Source: Ifrita kowaldi (lineage: Eukaryota; Chordata; Aves; Passeriformes; Cinclosomatidae). From it: a stretch of 64,000 bases of DNA. Below are positions 10,564 to 22,088 of the stretch, in pieces. Every line of letters begins with the position of its first letter. The first letter of the stretch is position 1. Position numbers and translations under genes: made by a program. Below the pieces are notes generated by a model. That model was given only the letters and a program-made list of their open reading frames with translations. It did no database searches and was not told the origin of the DNA. Where the stretch lies: the NCBI GenBank assembly GCA_013398055.1, contig VZRS01007675.1:225-64224 (forward strand), read 5' to 3'.

Positions 10564-10941
10564 GTCGACCCTTACGGCAACATCCTCCTCAGCACTCTGG
10601 AGATGAACAACGAGCTGCTGGCCACGGACATGATGAGCAGCGTGGGCGACTCTCGAAACTCTGTCATGTCCTTCGAAGGCTCAGGAATCCAGTTCCGCAA
10701 GCCGCTGGCCTCTCGGGATGGCTTTGGCCACCACCCGACCCTGGACCGCCACGTCCCGCTGACCCACCACGCCGCCGCCCGCAACCGCGCCAACTGCCGC
10801 CTGCGCCGGCGGTCGTCCAAGCTGAAGCTCAAAATCCCAGACCTGACAGACGTCAGCACCATTGACAAGTGGTCACGGATCATTTTTCCGATCACTTTTG
10901 GATTCTTCAACCTTGTTTACTGGTTGTACTATGTAAATTGA
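10564..10941 (+). CDS. GABRB4: GABRB4 terminal coding exon: M3-M4 loop, M4 and stop
   Basis: Begins in phase 0 after the acceptor at 10563 and runs 125 codons to TGA at 10939-10941. It opens with VDPYGNILLSTLEMNNELL, the conserved start of the second half of the beta-subunit cytoplasmic loop. The loop includes the SVGDSRNSVMSFEGSGIQFRK segment characteristic of beta subunits and ends with RRRSSKLKLKIPDLTDV. The Ser-Ser pair at 10813-10818 after three Arg is the position of the PKA/PKC site in beta1-3 (Ser409 region). M4 is IIFPITFGFFNLVYWLYYV, and the protein ends in the usual Val-Asn. The variable middle of the loop is rich in His, Arg and Ala with high GC. Sequence and length fit beta4 rather than beta1-3; the placental-mammal orthologue would be the divergent theta gene, GABRQ. 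Confidence 0.96.
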   Translation, partial: VDPYGNILLSTLEMNNELLATDMMSSVGDSRNSVMSFEGSGIQFRKPLASRDGFGHHPTLDRHVPLTHHAAARNRANCRLRRRSSKLKLKIPDLTDVSTIDKWSRIIFPITFGFFNLVYWLYYVN

Positions 10942-11227
10942 TGCCTGCGGCCTCCGAGAGAGATAATAGGGACAGACGCTCAGACAATGACAACACAGGA
11001 GTGTTGTGGTCTTTTGGGTTTGGGTTTTACTCTTTACTATCATTGTCATTTATTCCTATGGTTCATTAGATTTATTCTAAGCTTACTCTTCTCTTTTCAG
11101 CACATGTAGAACCACGGAGTGTGGGGTGGGGTAAAGGGAGAGGAAGGTACGGGAGGGGGTTTGGTTTCAGGGAGGGATGTGTTCGTCTTGATTTTGGTTT
11201 CTTGCTGAAGGACTTAAACCATTGTAA

Positions 11228-11359
11228 AAAACAAAAAAACAAAAAAACAACAAAAACAACAAAAAAAAGAAAGGAAAAAAAAGAAAAAAAGACAGAAAAA
11301 GAAGAAAAAACACACAAAAAAACCCCAAAACCAAGAAAAGTTTAAAAAAAAAAAAAAAG
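11228..11359 (+). repeat. A-rich low-complexity tract
   Basis: Interrupted A runs with C and G punctuation (aaaaaacaaaaaaac type) ending in a pure A run at 11342-11359. It is low-complexity DNA in the presumed 3' UTR. Confidence 0.9.
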
Positions 11360-11660
11360 AGGGGGGAGATTTAAAGAAATTGAGTCAAAAACTGGTGGGG
11401 GCGATAGGTTATCTTTGGCTGTGCTCACTAATACTCTATCCTCACTTCCATTTCACTACTGAATTTCATCTTTCACTTTTCAGTCTTATTATATATTTTT
11501 TAACCTCTCTTCTGTCACTGCTCTTAACCCCTTCATGTTTATTCTTTCATGGATTCATGAGATGATGGGGTTTCATTCTCACGCTATGAGATTTTTCTTT
11601 TCTTTTTCTCTCTCTCCCTCTCTCTTGCTTACAAGCCTAAAAGAATCTTTTAAACCAACA

Positions 11661-11666
11661 AATAAA
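11661..11666 (+). promoter_or_regulatory. GABRB4: Candidate proximal polyadenylation signal AATAAA
   Basis: First canonical hexamer after the GABRB4 stop codon, about 720 bp downstream. The sequence 20-50 bases further on is only moderately G/U-rich (ttggaagagctgggaagtgg), so its strength is uncertain. Confidence 0.4.
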
Positions 11667-11837
11667 AAGAATATTTATTTTGGAAGAGCTGGGAAGTGGG
11701 GGGAGGACGAGGCAATTATTTGGGAGGGAAGGGGCTACGTGGGGTTATGGGAGGGGGGGAGGAGGGAACTTATCAGAACCAAGGCACATTTGCAAGATGC
11801 CTTTTTCCACCTTCAGGAGTTTGCAAGCTGTTTTTCC

Positions 11838-11920
11838 TGTGTGAATGTGCGTGTGTGGAGCATCTGTGCGTGTGTGTGGGCACGTGTGTCCATGGATGTG
11901 TGTGTGCAAGCATGTTTTCT
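11838..11920 (+). repeat. GT-rich low-complexity sequence
   Basis: Imperfect (GT)n stretches such as gtgtgaatgtgcgtgtgtgg and cgtgtgtgtgggcacgtgtgtcc. It resembles a decayed microsatellite; alternating purine-pyrimidine runs of this kind can adopt Z-DNA. Confidence 0.75.
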
Positions 11921-12131
11921 GGGGAGGGGGGCTGGGGAGGGGGGGTTTTGTAATATCTTTTGTAGAAAGAGAACACAGATGACATTTAACTGGCAGAGTG
12001 TTTTGAGCGGGGTGGGGAATAGCAGGGGTTTGTTTGCTCATTGCAGCTTCACCAGGTTGGAGGTCGGGGTCCCAGCTCCAGAGGCAGAGCTGGGGAGGCA
12101 GGGTGTGCAAATTGGCACTTGCTGAGGGAAG

Positions 12132-12197
12132 AGAGGGGTTTTGGGGATCAGCAATAGGACAGTGAGAGGGGTTTTGGGAATCAGCAATAGGACAGTG
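12132..12197 (+). repeat. 33-bp tandem duplication
   Basis: Two adjacent 33-bp units (12132-12164 and 12165-12197), starting AGAGGGGTTTTGGG and ending AATAGGACAGTG, differ at one base. This is a recent local duplication with no evident function. Confidence 0.9.
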
Positions 12198-12199
12198 CT

Positions 12200-15100
12200 G
12201 CTGTTCGCTGCTGGCATCTGATCTCGAGGAGACTAAGCTGATTCAGTCCTCAAAGGAGGGGTTGTTCCTAGTTATTCCCACCCTGCATCTTCCTTACGGA
12301 GTCTGGAGATAAAAGCAGTTGCAGGGCTCTAAAAACTGAATCCTTCCCCCCTCTCCCCGTTCCTTGTGCCAGACAATGGATCCACACTCCAGCCCTCTGA
12401 GTGACCACAGCCTCCATCAAGGTGCAGGAAAGGCTGGATGTCACTTAACTTTGCTATGTTTCAGGATGAAAAAATTAGGGAAATGATAATGATCCCCTTT
12501 CCTAAGAAGTTCAGAAGGTGGGCTGGCAGCCTCTGTTCTGTACTGCTTCTACCAGGCCTTGCTTTATGTCTGTTAAGACATGCAGAGTGTAGAGGAAAGC
12601 ACCCTGTGCCCTTCCTTGCAGATGATGAAGCTGAGGATGAGGTAGAGTTCCGTGGAGCATCGTCTCTCTGGATGATGATGGTCTCCAAAGGCTGGGCAGG
12701 GTGAAGGTTGCAATGAAAATGCTGAGCTTGGTGCTTGTGGAAGCCCCTGAGTCTCCAGCAGCTTCCACCCACAGGCATTCTCCTTAGGCAGGTACGGGAG
12801 GGGAACTTGGCCTTGGACAGCAAGGTCAGCTTTTTCCAAAGGAGCCAGTGACTTTCAGGAAAATCACTGAATTATTGGCCACTTTGGCAATCACTGATGA
12901 TTGATAATCTCCCTTATAATATTAATAAAAGCCATGAAAATGTTGAATTCACAAGTGCAAAACTTTAACCCTGGGGTCATTCTGCCATTCCTGGAGTAAC
13001 GATGAGAACCTTGTTCTCACCTGATGGAGTTTTTTCCTGTCAGACCCACAGACACCCACATTGCCCTTTATCCAACCATCCTTTTATTTTCCTGCTAGCA
13101 TTCTCCTCTCTTTTCCTTGATTCCCATTGCTTGGGAGAGCAGAGTGATCCTCTGAGACCAGGGAAACTCCTGTTTTTCAGATGGCAGATGAAGCTGATGC
13201 ACATCTTTCATTCACTAATTTATGTCTGTACAGTGCTACGAAAATGTGAATCACTACAGGCCTGACCTAGTAACACTGAAGTCAGGGAAAGCTCTGCCTG
13301 GACTTGGCTGAAGCAAGATCAGGCCTCATCAGAGTAATTATTGTTATTTTTATATCAGCCATGTGTCTTATGCAGAATCTGAAGCATAAGAGTAGAGCAT
13401 CCCCCTTCCCCGTCACCCCGTGTCTGTCTCCCTCTCCCGTGTCCATGCATGCACACATTTGGTCCAGGCCTTCCTGGACTCACCAAGGTTTTAGCACAAT
13501 TGTTAAATCAGACTTAGATTCTCCACTGCCCTGCAGAGCAGTCTTCTGCTGGTTTCCCCATCCAGAAGCAATGCTGTTGGGGATGGGTTTTCCCCAGACT
13601 GCTGCAGTTCATGCTCTATGTGGGTCTGTATAGGAATGAGAGTCTGGGTAGTGGCTGGAGGATCAGGTAGTTCTGTCTACCTGATGCACAGGAAGTTAAA
13701 GTGTGGCCAGTGGAGAAAGCTACACTTTCTGGTGTGATTCTATTCAGAAATATCTTTTAAATGCTTTAATGGAAGTCATAAAGTTGTGTTTTATGACAGC
13801 AGCAGTATAATGTCGGTGGATATCAGCATGGCATGGCTGCAGTTCCCACACGGAGACTGCCTATCAGCAGGTCCAGTTTTCAAGGGGAGCCTAACCAGAT
13901 GATTGATGATTAAATAAAATGTCTAAACACTTACCCTTTATATATGTGATTGCATTGTAAAGGGTGAACAGAACAATAAAAGTGGGGAGAAAAAGAGGCA
14001 GTTATAAGAAGCCTATTAAGACTGGAGGGAAAACAAATGGCTGGGTGGTGAGAAATTCTGAAGCTGAGGGAGATGACTCAGGAACTCCAGTAATCTGAGA
14101 GTTGGAGTAAAAGCCTGACGAATGTGTGGCATGAGCTGGGCACCCAAGAGCTCTCTGAGCTGGTCCCAGAGGCTGGCAGGGGCAGCAGCACACAGATGAT
14201 GCAAACCCTACCGATGCTCTTCACTTCTTGGGTGCTGAGCCCCACACGGGGTGGGGTCCTGAGTGACCAGAGCCCTGCAGGTACAGCCTCCAGAAACCGG
14301 AGATCAGGCTGTGTTTAATATTTGAGGCTTCAATCCGAGATTGAGCCCAGTGACAATCCAAAAGCTTTCCAGGGAAAAAAGCACTGCTTAGCAGATTTCT
14401 TCACCTGCTGAGACTGGGAGCCAGACTCCTTTGCTGTGGCCTCGGTTCTCTGTTGGCTGGGTTCTCTTTCTTATCAGGCAGGAGTCATCCTAGTTTCTCT
14501 CTTTGAATGTTTCTAACTTGGAATCACCAGGTCAGTGTTACTCCATGGAGTCAGCACATCCAGGCTCCTGGACTTTCGGGTCTGACACAATAATCTTTGC
14601 CAAAGAGTGTGGGGTCAGGACTTGCCACAGCTCAGGAGCTGCCTTACACTTGCTGATGACGGGGCAGAGTGCTGGAAAACAGCAGAGTGTCCTGGGAGTG
14701 GGATGAGTAATAGGAAATGTGAGGGAAGGATGCTGAAGACCTTTAGAAATGCTCTCCTCCCAAAGTGGGGTTGCACCTCCATGTCCCCCCTCCTCAGCTG
14801 TCTGCACCCACCCCTAAGGAAGGCAACAAACCTGTCTTGTTTTGAGGTCCAAAAATCCGGGAAGGAGATAGTGAAGGAGAAACAAGGCATTTTAATGATA
14901 CTCAAGGCTCAGAGGTTTCAAGCCATCACAGGCATGAGTGTTACCAGAAAGGTGGAGGGGATTTCCATGCTGCATCTTGCGTGCCCACTGCTGCCCTCCT
15001 CTTCTTCACAAAGGGGAAAGGGGGAGGAAAGGGTTTGTGAGTGCTTTTCCAAAGTGCAGCTGCTTCTGGCTTTTGCTGCAGCTGTGCAGAAGGCAATGCT

Positions 15101-18100
15101 CAGGGCTGGGTTTGTTGGCAGCTTGGGGCAGGATTGCTGCTTGCTGGGTTGTGCTTTTTAGCATTTGAACAGGAGGGATGTTCCAGGCTGCGTGAGGGAG
15201 CCGGGCTGGGGGAGAATGTTTTGCACCTTTTCCATGTGTAACCGCCTAAGGAAGGCATGTGGAAGAGGAGAAGGAAGAGCAGAAATAGAAATGAAATCTC
15301 TCTCAGGACATACATGGCCAACACAACTCTATTGCTTCATTTTCTAATACTGTATAGTGCTGTCACTCAGGGACCTTTAGTGACTGGGACCTTGGGACTG
15401 TAATTCCACCTGTCCCCTTCCTATCCCCGCTTCGCCTTGAGTATTGAGAAATGAAAAGACAATGAGAGGAAGTGCAGAAGAGGGAAACGAGAGCCCTGCC
15501 AGCAAACCCCTACTATTCCATGGGTGAAAGAGAAGCTTTGGTTACTAGGGTCAAAGGAAAATGTAAACCTTTATATTGATGTCTTCGAGCATAAACCAGC
15601 CAGTAGTGTATATAGGATAAGTTCACAGTGCATGAAACAAACAGGACTGTAGGTTTTAATTGGCATCCAACTCTCTTGCATGCACATCTGACACCACGCC
15701 AGCAGCTTATGTCTTGCAAATAAGTAGGGAACCTGCCAAGGCTTGGCACTTCCTCTGTCCAATGGACAGCACATCCACTTCCCAGAAACAGAGCCAGGAA
15801 GTGAACTGATCTGGCCAGTCTGTTTGACCAGATCTGCTCCAGAGGCTCTGGCAGGAGGAGATAAGGGGTGGGGAAGGGAGCTGCTGTTGTTTTCTTTATT
15901 GTGGGGAGGAGAAAGGGGTTTAAATCTCTGAGCTGTTTTCAGACAGAAGAGAAGCCTCTGGAGCTGCAGACCAAAGGACAGTGGCTGTAGGGAAGGTGGT
16001 TACTGGAATCCTGGTGGAGAGGAGGGGTTGAGGAAAAGGTGGCTGGTGGGAGAGAGCTGTGACTTCAGAAGCAGAGCAAATAGGAGAGAGCTTTTGAAAA
16101 TATATGTGCAATACAGCAGGTTTGCAGGGACTGGAGCGCTGGGGACATCCCTGAGTCAGACAGGCTGGGCACAGCTGCAGGCAGCACTCCAGGAAGCCCA
16201 GCCACGGCAGCAGTCCCTGGTGGGCAGAGCCTGTGCGCTCTGAGGGACAGAGGAGGTCAGGAACAGGGAAAAGAGGGAGACTCAGGGTGCGTGGCCATCA
16301 GCAGAGCTCGGTCCCTGGGGGCAGGGACAATCAGTTGCATCCAGACAAAGTTGCAGGAGCTGGGCTGAGATGTGCAGGGGAGTGACCGCTGTGCCAGGCT
16401 GGGGCACGGCTGAGCCCTACCCTGGTGTCAAACCAGAGACAACGAGGCAAGAAAAGTCCTGCTGGTTACCAAATGCTTTCTTGGAGAGGAGACTGGGCTT
16501 ACCAAGCAGGGTGGGACATCTTTACAGTAGATGTGAAAGTCGGGTTGGGGGCATGGGTTGGGTGAGAGATGTGAAACCAATGTGTTGGAAGCAGGACCNA
16601 ATTGTTTGATTTCTAATGTCTTGATGTAAACCAAATAAAAATGGTTCTGTACATTCAGAAGTAAAGAACAGCTGAAAGGTGACAAGTATAATAAAGAAGC
16701 ACTGACCTTCAGGCTATTATAACCATTTCCCCAGAGTTTTCCCACAGGACTGGAGGGCAGAGCTGTGCCTGTGCCTGCACAGAGGTGCTGGGATGGTGAC
16801 CTTGGGGCTGGCTCCCTGATCCACCTCCGAGCGCAGGACAGAAGAGGTGGGCAGTAGAGGTGGAAGTGATGGTATGTAAGTAACTTTTGAGTGTTTGATC
16901 CCACCACCCCTGAGGCCAGCGGGAGCAGGCTGTGTGTTCAATAAATCCCAATCTCTTGTGCACAGGGTCTCTTCCCAGAGCCAGCCTGCATCAGGCCTTA
17001 CTGTAGCTTGAGGTGTAGTGAGGAGGGGAGGATGGTATCGGCTATCACTTGGATAAATGAGGTAATGCAGATGGAGTAAAGGCAGTGGGAGCCTGAACTG
17101 TCTTTGAGAAGCTTTTGGTAGTGCTGAGGCTTCTTCCCTGTGTCTTAGTCCGGGGTGATAAGTGCTAGGATGTGCCCAGGTGCTCAGAAGATGTACAAAG
17201 CAAGGGCTCCGTGTGAAAAGATTTCTCTTAAGGCCCTTTGCAATTCAGTATAACCTTACCTGTGAGTTCATGACTGCCTGTGAAGGATGAATATGGAAGA
17301 GAATGCAAACAGGGACCTTGTGTTAAGCTTATCTGTTGGAGTGGCCATTGTCCTTGCAGAGACAAATCCTTCAGCAGAAGTACAGAAGGTCAGAAGGACA
17401 AATGAGTGGGCTCAAGTGTAGGGCAGTGTTTGAACGTGAACTGAGGCTCACCTGGTTCTCATGTTAGCAGAAATGAGTGATGGGGAATGCCAAGTGATGG
17501 TGCTGGTGGGTCTGAGACACACGGGTAACCCTCTGTGTTACAATCCTGGGTGCAAAGCAGGGTGAGAAATTGCCTGTCTTGTGTTTAGTGCTTTGGAAAA
17601 GCAGAGGACAGTCTTGCCTCCATGGGGCAGAAGTGGAGCTTCTCTCAGCTGGGCCAATAAATGTCCTGTTGTTTGCATTGCTGCAGCAAGACTGAAAGGG
17701 AAAAAACAAAGCGAACCAACACTTTATGTGGAAGGCAGACCCAAGGGGAGCCTCAATCCTCTTAGGAAATGCCATTCTTCAGCAGAAAGGCTGGAGTGCA
17801 TCAGTGTGGGGCAGCCCCAGAGCCTGCCCTCAGCCCTTTCTGCTGATGACCAGGCCACCAGGACTGGCAGGGAGCCGAGGGCAGGTGCTTTGCTGACACA
17901 AAACCGGGGGGAGTTGTGTGAGCACGAGCTCCTGCACTGCACTGTGCTCTGCCCTTGCTCCCAGAATCTGGGAGTGTCACCACAGACCTCTGGAGACCAT
18001 GGACCCAAAGCATCCCAAAGCTCCCCTCCTCAGCTCCGTGCCACGGGCTGTCTGCTCCCACCTGAGAGAGCCAGACCTTGCCAGTGCCAGGGGCAGACAG

Positions 18101-20287
18101 CACACACTGACTGATACTGACTATGTGTATGACAAACTGGGGAGAGGAGACGTGATAGACCCATTTATGATCCAGGGATGCACATTTTATCATTTGCACA
18201 GGCTGAGCTTGGCATTTGTGCTGGCAGATTTTCCCCCAGAAAGGATGAAACAGTATAGCAGTGAGTAAGGTTATTTTTTTGAAGGGGATGGTAATTTCTC
18301 TTCCCGTTTGTGTTTTAAACACTAGATCCGTGTTGGTTCACCTTCTGTGAAGCCTAATGCCTCCCAGCTCTCAGCGCTCTGATGTGGGGAAGAAGCAGAG
18401 TTAATTGTTTTACTTAATTAGATGCTGGGTCCATGTTTTTTTGGGAAGCTTGCTGGCTGTCTGATGGACAGTGTCCAGGCACGAAGACCAAAGATTTTTT
18501 CCTTGGTTTTTCCAGCCCTCTGGACATACCTTGACCACCGAGTACTTTGCTGGATGTGCCATCATGTGGCTCACAGTGCCCAGCAGCACAGACAGTCCTG
18601 GTGCTGCTGAGCCTGGCGGGGAGGGTGTGGGGATCCACAGGCTGGGAGAAGCCAGGCCAGCAAGGGAGACTGTGATTGCCTTTGTTGTGATGCTGGTGCC
18701 CCTCGGGGACCCAGACAAGGGCAATGGCCGGGTTTGCAGCAGCAGGAACAGCCTGTCTCAGGTTAGCAGAGGCTTTTCTCTCTGTGGCTGATCTCTCTCC
18801 TGCAGAGAAGGGAGCTGGCACTGCCTCTGCACTGACAGATGCTCTGCTCCACGCTGGCATGAACTTGCTCGTCTTGACTCTGGCCTTGAGGGAGTCCTCT
18901 CATTTCACCTGTAGGGGATGGTGCATTTGGATGGGCTTTTCTCTCTCACCACCATCCCCTGGCTGTGGCCAGGGCTGTGGAGCCTGTGCTGGAGCAGCAC
19001 CAAGCCCTGCCAAGGCAATGGCCACTCCCAGCGGGTCTCAGTGGTGAGTGCAGAGGCAAACAGGGAGCAACTCCTGTCACACAATATCATGACATGTCAG
19101 GTGGGAGCCCAAGGAGGAGCTGCACCTCCTGAGAGAGCTGGTGCTGGCATAACTGGTGATGCTTTAACCTCTTTTCTCCAGAGACAGCGTCCCACAGAAC
19201 CTGAAAGTCTGGGGACTACTGTGCTACCTGCCTCAGGGAACATCTGGGGACCCAGGGGAGCTGTTTTGAGCAGGAATAGGTCTTCTGCTAGTGCAGCTTT
19301 CAGGCTTTTGTTAGAGATCTTGTCACCCTCGTGCCCCTTGACTTTTGAGGCAGAGAGAAGGAAGACGTGTCCCAGAGCCTCTCACAAGCAGAGACTGGGC
19401 ACAATTCCTTGAGTTTCAGCCCCTGCCAAGCCTAGGAAGGTCAGCAAGAGAATTGGCAACCTTTCCCTTTCCCATTTCAATTGCACTGAAGCAAGAAAGG
19501 GATGGGCAAAGCAGAGATTAAACCCACACAGTCCCAGCCCAGCAAAGCCCCGTGTCTTGCTCAGGTCTGAGCACAGGAGCAGACCTGACAACTGCACATC
19601 TCCTTAAAATCCTGCCTGGATCTGACAGCTTCACTGGGCTGGGGCCAATGTGCTTGGCAGGCCAAAAGGGAAAATTCTGAGTGAGCAAACCCCTAGAAAG
19701 ATTCAGCAGTTGTCACAGAGAAAGGTTTCTAATATCTGGGAGGAGGAGTAGCCAGGTGCTAGGGGAGAAAACGGGAACACTGAGGATAAAGGAAAGCCTC
19801 AGGAGTTACCCAGAAATATCCCAACCCCTGTCAGGTACACACGACCCTGGTGGCAGGACTGTGCTCGGGTCTGTGGGATGGGTTGTTTTGGTTTCCATTT
19901 CTTTTCCTATTGCCTGGCATGTCATCATATTGTGTGTTTGTGTGAAACCACATCCCCTTCCAAAAGAGAACCTGACTCCCGAGGGGCAAGCGCCCTTCCA
20001 CAGTGCGCTCACTACAGGGATGTTGCACCAAAAAGACACGAAAAGCAAGGCTGGGGCATCCTTCCCGGGAAAATCTATTCCATTTGTGGCTCATCCTCTC
20101 AAGCTGCACCCATCCATCTCCCTCCCAAAGACGAAGAAGCCGCAGTGTCTTCTCTAACAGGGGACAATTGATGTGGCCTGAAATCCAAACAGCTGAACAA
20201 CAGTGACAAGAGGACAGGAATATCAGTGTCAGTGTCAATGTGTGCTATCAAAGGGACTGCTGTGAACCATCTTAACATACTCTGAGT
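12200..20287. other. Anonymous non-coding DNA downstream of GABRB4
   Basis: I recognise no exon, RNA gene or named repeat here. It could be distal 3' UTR of GABRB4 or intergenic DNA. Scattered AATAAA hexamers occur, and a single N at 16599 marks a small assembly gap. Open frames in this interval lack any family signature. Confidence 0.6.
16599..16599. other. Single-base assembly gap (N)
   Basis: An isolated N. Unlike the other Ns in the window I do not see a repeated block on its two sides. Confidence 0.95.
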
Positions 20288-21245
20288 GGCTGCGTTGCAT
20301 CCTGTACAGCGTTATAAAAAAAGAAAAAAAAAAANNNNNNNNNNNNNNNNNNNNNNNNNNNNNNNNNNNNNNNNNNNNNNNNNNNNNNNNNNNNNNNNNN
20401 NNNNNNNNNNNNNNNNNNNNNNNNNNNNNNNNNNNNNNNNNNNNNNNNNNNNNNNNNNNNNNNNNNNNNNNNNNNNNNNNNNNNNNNNNNNNNNNNNNNN
20501 NNNNNNNNNNNNNNNNNNNNNNNNNNNNNNNNNNNNNNNNNNNGGGGGAAGGGTGGGGAGGGGCAAGGAGAGTTGCCTTGATTTTCTTTCGAGGTTTTGT
20601 TTGGGGTGTTTCCGCTCCTGTAGTGACAGTTTTTGAAAGGCGACGATGAACAAAAGTGAAAAAAACCAACAAACTTGAAAATAGTTTACAATTTTGTACA
20701 AACATTATAAATACTGACAGCAAATGTTTTTAAAAATGGTCCATACCAGTGCCAAAATAATGTAATGTGTACATTAATTTATTCTCTCTCTTTTTTTCTT
20801 CTTCTTTTTTTTTTTTGAGAAAAGGTGTTAAAACACAAAAAAAAGAATTTCTTTTTTAAAAGATGCTGTATTTGGACATAAATGTACTTGAACACTGTTG
20901 GTTATTAACTGGTTAGGAATCTTTCTTGGGCTTTTGGGTTTGCGCTTTTTTTTTCCTACCCAGAACAAAAGTTAACACTTATAAAATACAGCCTCTGAAG
21001 GTGAAACAACCAACTCCTTCTCTGCTGGTTTGAATGTTCTGTGTGTTTCCATTTTCAAGGCACTGTCTTTAGGCCAAGTCTGTACCTCGCCATAGAGAGG
21101 ACTCAAACTCGTCCTGAACTTTAAACACAGCTGTGTTAAATCCATCTGAAGTGTGTTTCCAAAGGATTTTGCTAAGGCCTAAGCAAAGTTTTCTGCGTGT
21201 CCAAGCGTTCTGCTGGCTTGAGCCAAGAGCTGGAATATGCTCAAG
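20288..21245. repeat. 3'-UTR-like block, first copy (segments Z1, gap, X1, Y1)
   Basis: Contains Z1 (20288-20330, 'ggctgcgttgcatcctgtac' type), a 209-base N gap, X1 (20818-21040) and Y1 (21043-21245). X1 recurs at 21437-21659 with a few mismatches, Y1 recurs at 21886-22088 apparently without change, and Z1 resembles 21247-21290. The sequence is AT-rich with T and A runs and TGTAC motifs, like a vertebrate 3' UTR on the + strand. The repeats sit beside Ns, which points to assembly error rather than biological duplication. Confidence 0.8.
20335..20543. other. Assembly gap of 209 N
   Basis: A run of N flanked on the left by an A run and on the right by a G-rich stretch. The true length and content are unknown. 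Confidence 1.
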
Positions 21246-21246
21246 N

Positions 21247-22088
21247 GGCTGCTTTGCAACCTGTACAGGGTTATAAAAAAAAAAAAAAAAAAAGAAAAAA
21301 ACGAACAAACAAAAAAAAAACCAACAAAAAAACCAACCCAGAACAAACCACCCATTTTTATGATCTTTAATTTGCATTTTCTGCATGAAATAAGACCTTG
21401 ATCCTTGTCTTTTTTCACAAAAGCAGATTCTGCTTTAGAAAAGGTGTTAAAACACAAAAAAAAGAATTTCTTTTTTAACAAATGCTGTATGTGGACATAA
21501 ATGTACTTGAACACTGTTGGTTATTAACTGGTTAGGAATCTTTCTTGGGCTTTTGGGTTTGCGCTTTTTTTTTCCTACCCAGAACAAAAGTTAACACTTA
21601 TAAAATACAGCCTCTGAAGGTGAAACAACCAACTCCTTCTCTGCTGGTTTGAATGTTCTAAAACCATCAAAGAAATAAAATTAAATGACCTAAAGAGCCA
21701 TCTTTGTCTACTCTAGAGGTGGGAAGGTGTGAGTGGTGGGTGGCACTTTCTGCTGTGTCCGTGGGAGCGGTGCCGGAGGGCTCTGGGAAGGACGTGGTCA
21801 CCAACTGCTGCCAGGTGCTTTCAAAAACTGTCTCCTTCACCTTCTTCTAGGGACAGTGGGTAGGAGGGCAGGGGGAAGGGTGGGNGTGTTTCCATTTTCA
21901 AGGCACTGTCTTTAGGCCAAGTCTGTACCTCGCCATAGAGAGGACTCAAACTCGTCCTGAACTTTAAACACAGCTGTGTTAAATCCATCTGAAGTGTGTT
22001 TCCAAAGGATTTTGCTAAGGCCTAAGCAAAGTTTTCTGCGTGTCCAAGCGTTCTGCTGGCTTGAGCCAAGAGCTGGAATATGCTCAAG
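21247..22088. repeat. 3'-UTR-like block, second copy (segments Z2, X2, unique, Y2)
   Basis: After the N at 21246 come Z2 (21247-21290), X2 (21437-21659), a 225-bp segment absent from the first copy (21660-21884), an N at 21885, and Y2 (21886-22088). In the first copy X runs straight into Y, whereas here X and Y are separated by the unique segment that holds a polyadenylation signal. Either one copy is a collapsed or chimeric contig, or two haplotypes were placed in tandem. Confidence 0.8.
21674..21679 (+). promoter_or_regulatory. Candidate distal polyadenylation signal AATAAA with GU-rich downstream element
   Basis: AATAAA inside agaaataaaattaaatg, followed at 21717-21750 by a G/U-rich stretch (ggtgggaaggtgtgagtggtgg) in the right place for CstF binding. 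Together with the AT-rich sequence upstream, this reads as the 3' end of a + strand transcript. The nearest known + strand gene is GABRB4, whose stop lies 10.7 kb upstream. It could instead belong to an unannotated transcript. Confidence 0.5.

Larger units (their letters stand above)
10942..11690 (+). other. GABRB4: Proximal GABRB4 3' UTR (extent inferred)
   Basis: Follows the stop codon directly. It contains an A-rich tract (about 11228-11359), a pyrimidine tract (11590-11630) and the first canonical AATAAA at 11661-11666. The stretch 11342-11359 is a genome-encoded A run that could cause internal oligo-dT priming in cDNA libraries. The 3' end is inferred only from the AATAAA. Further AATAAA hexamers downstream (for example near 12922, 13912, 13973 and 16636) leave the true end open. 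Confidence 0.5.

Noticed and set aside
17581..18322. Overlapping long open frames on both strands
   Set aside because: No conserved motif, no supporting splice sites, and equally long frames on the opposite strand indicate chance.
21043..22088. Biological tandem repeat or gene duplication in the 3'-UTR-like block
   Set aside because: Repeat junctions coincide with Ns, so assembly error is the simpler explanation.
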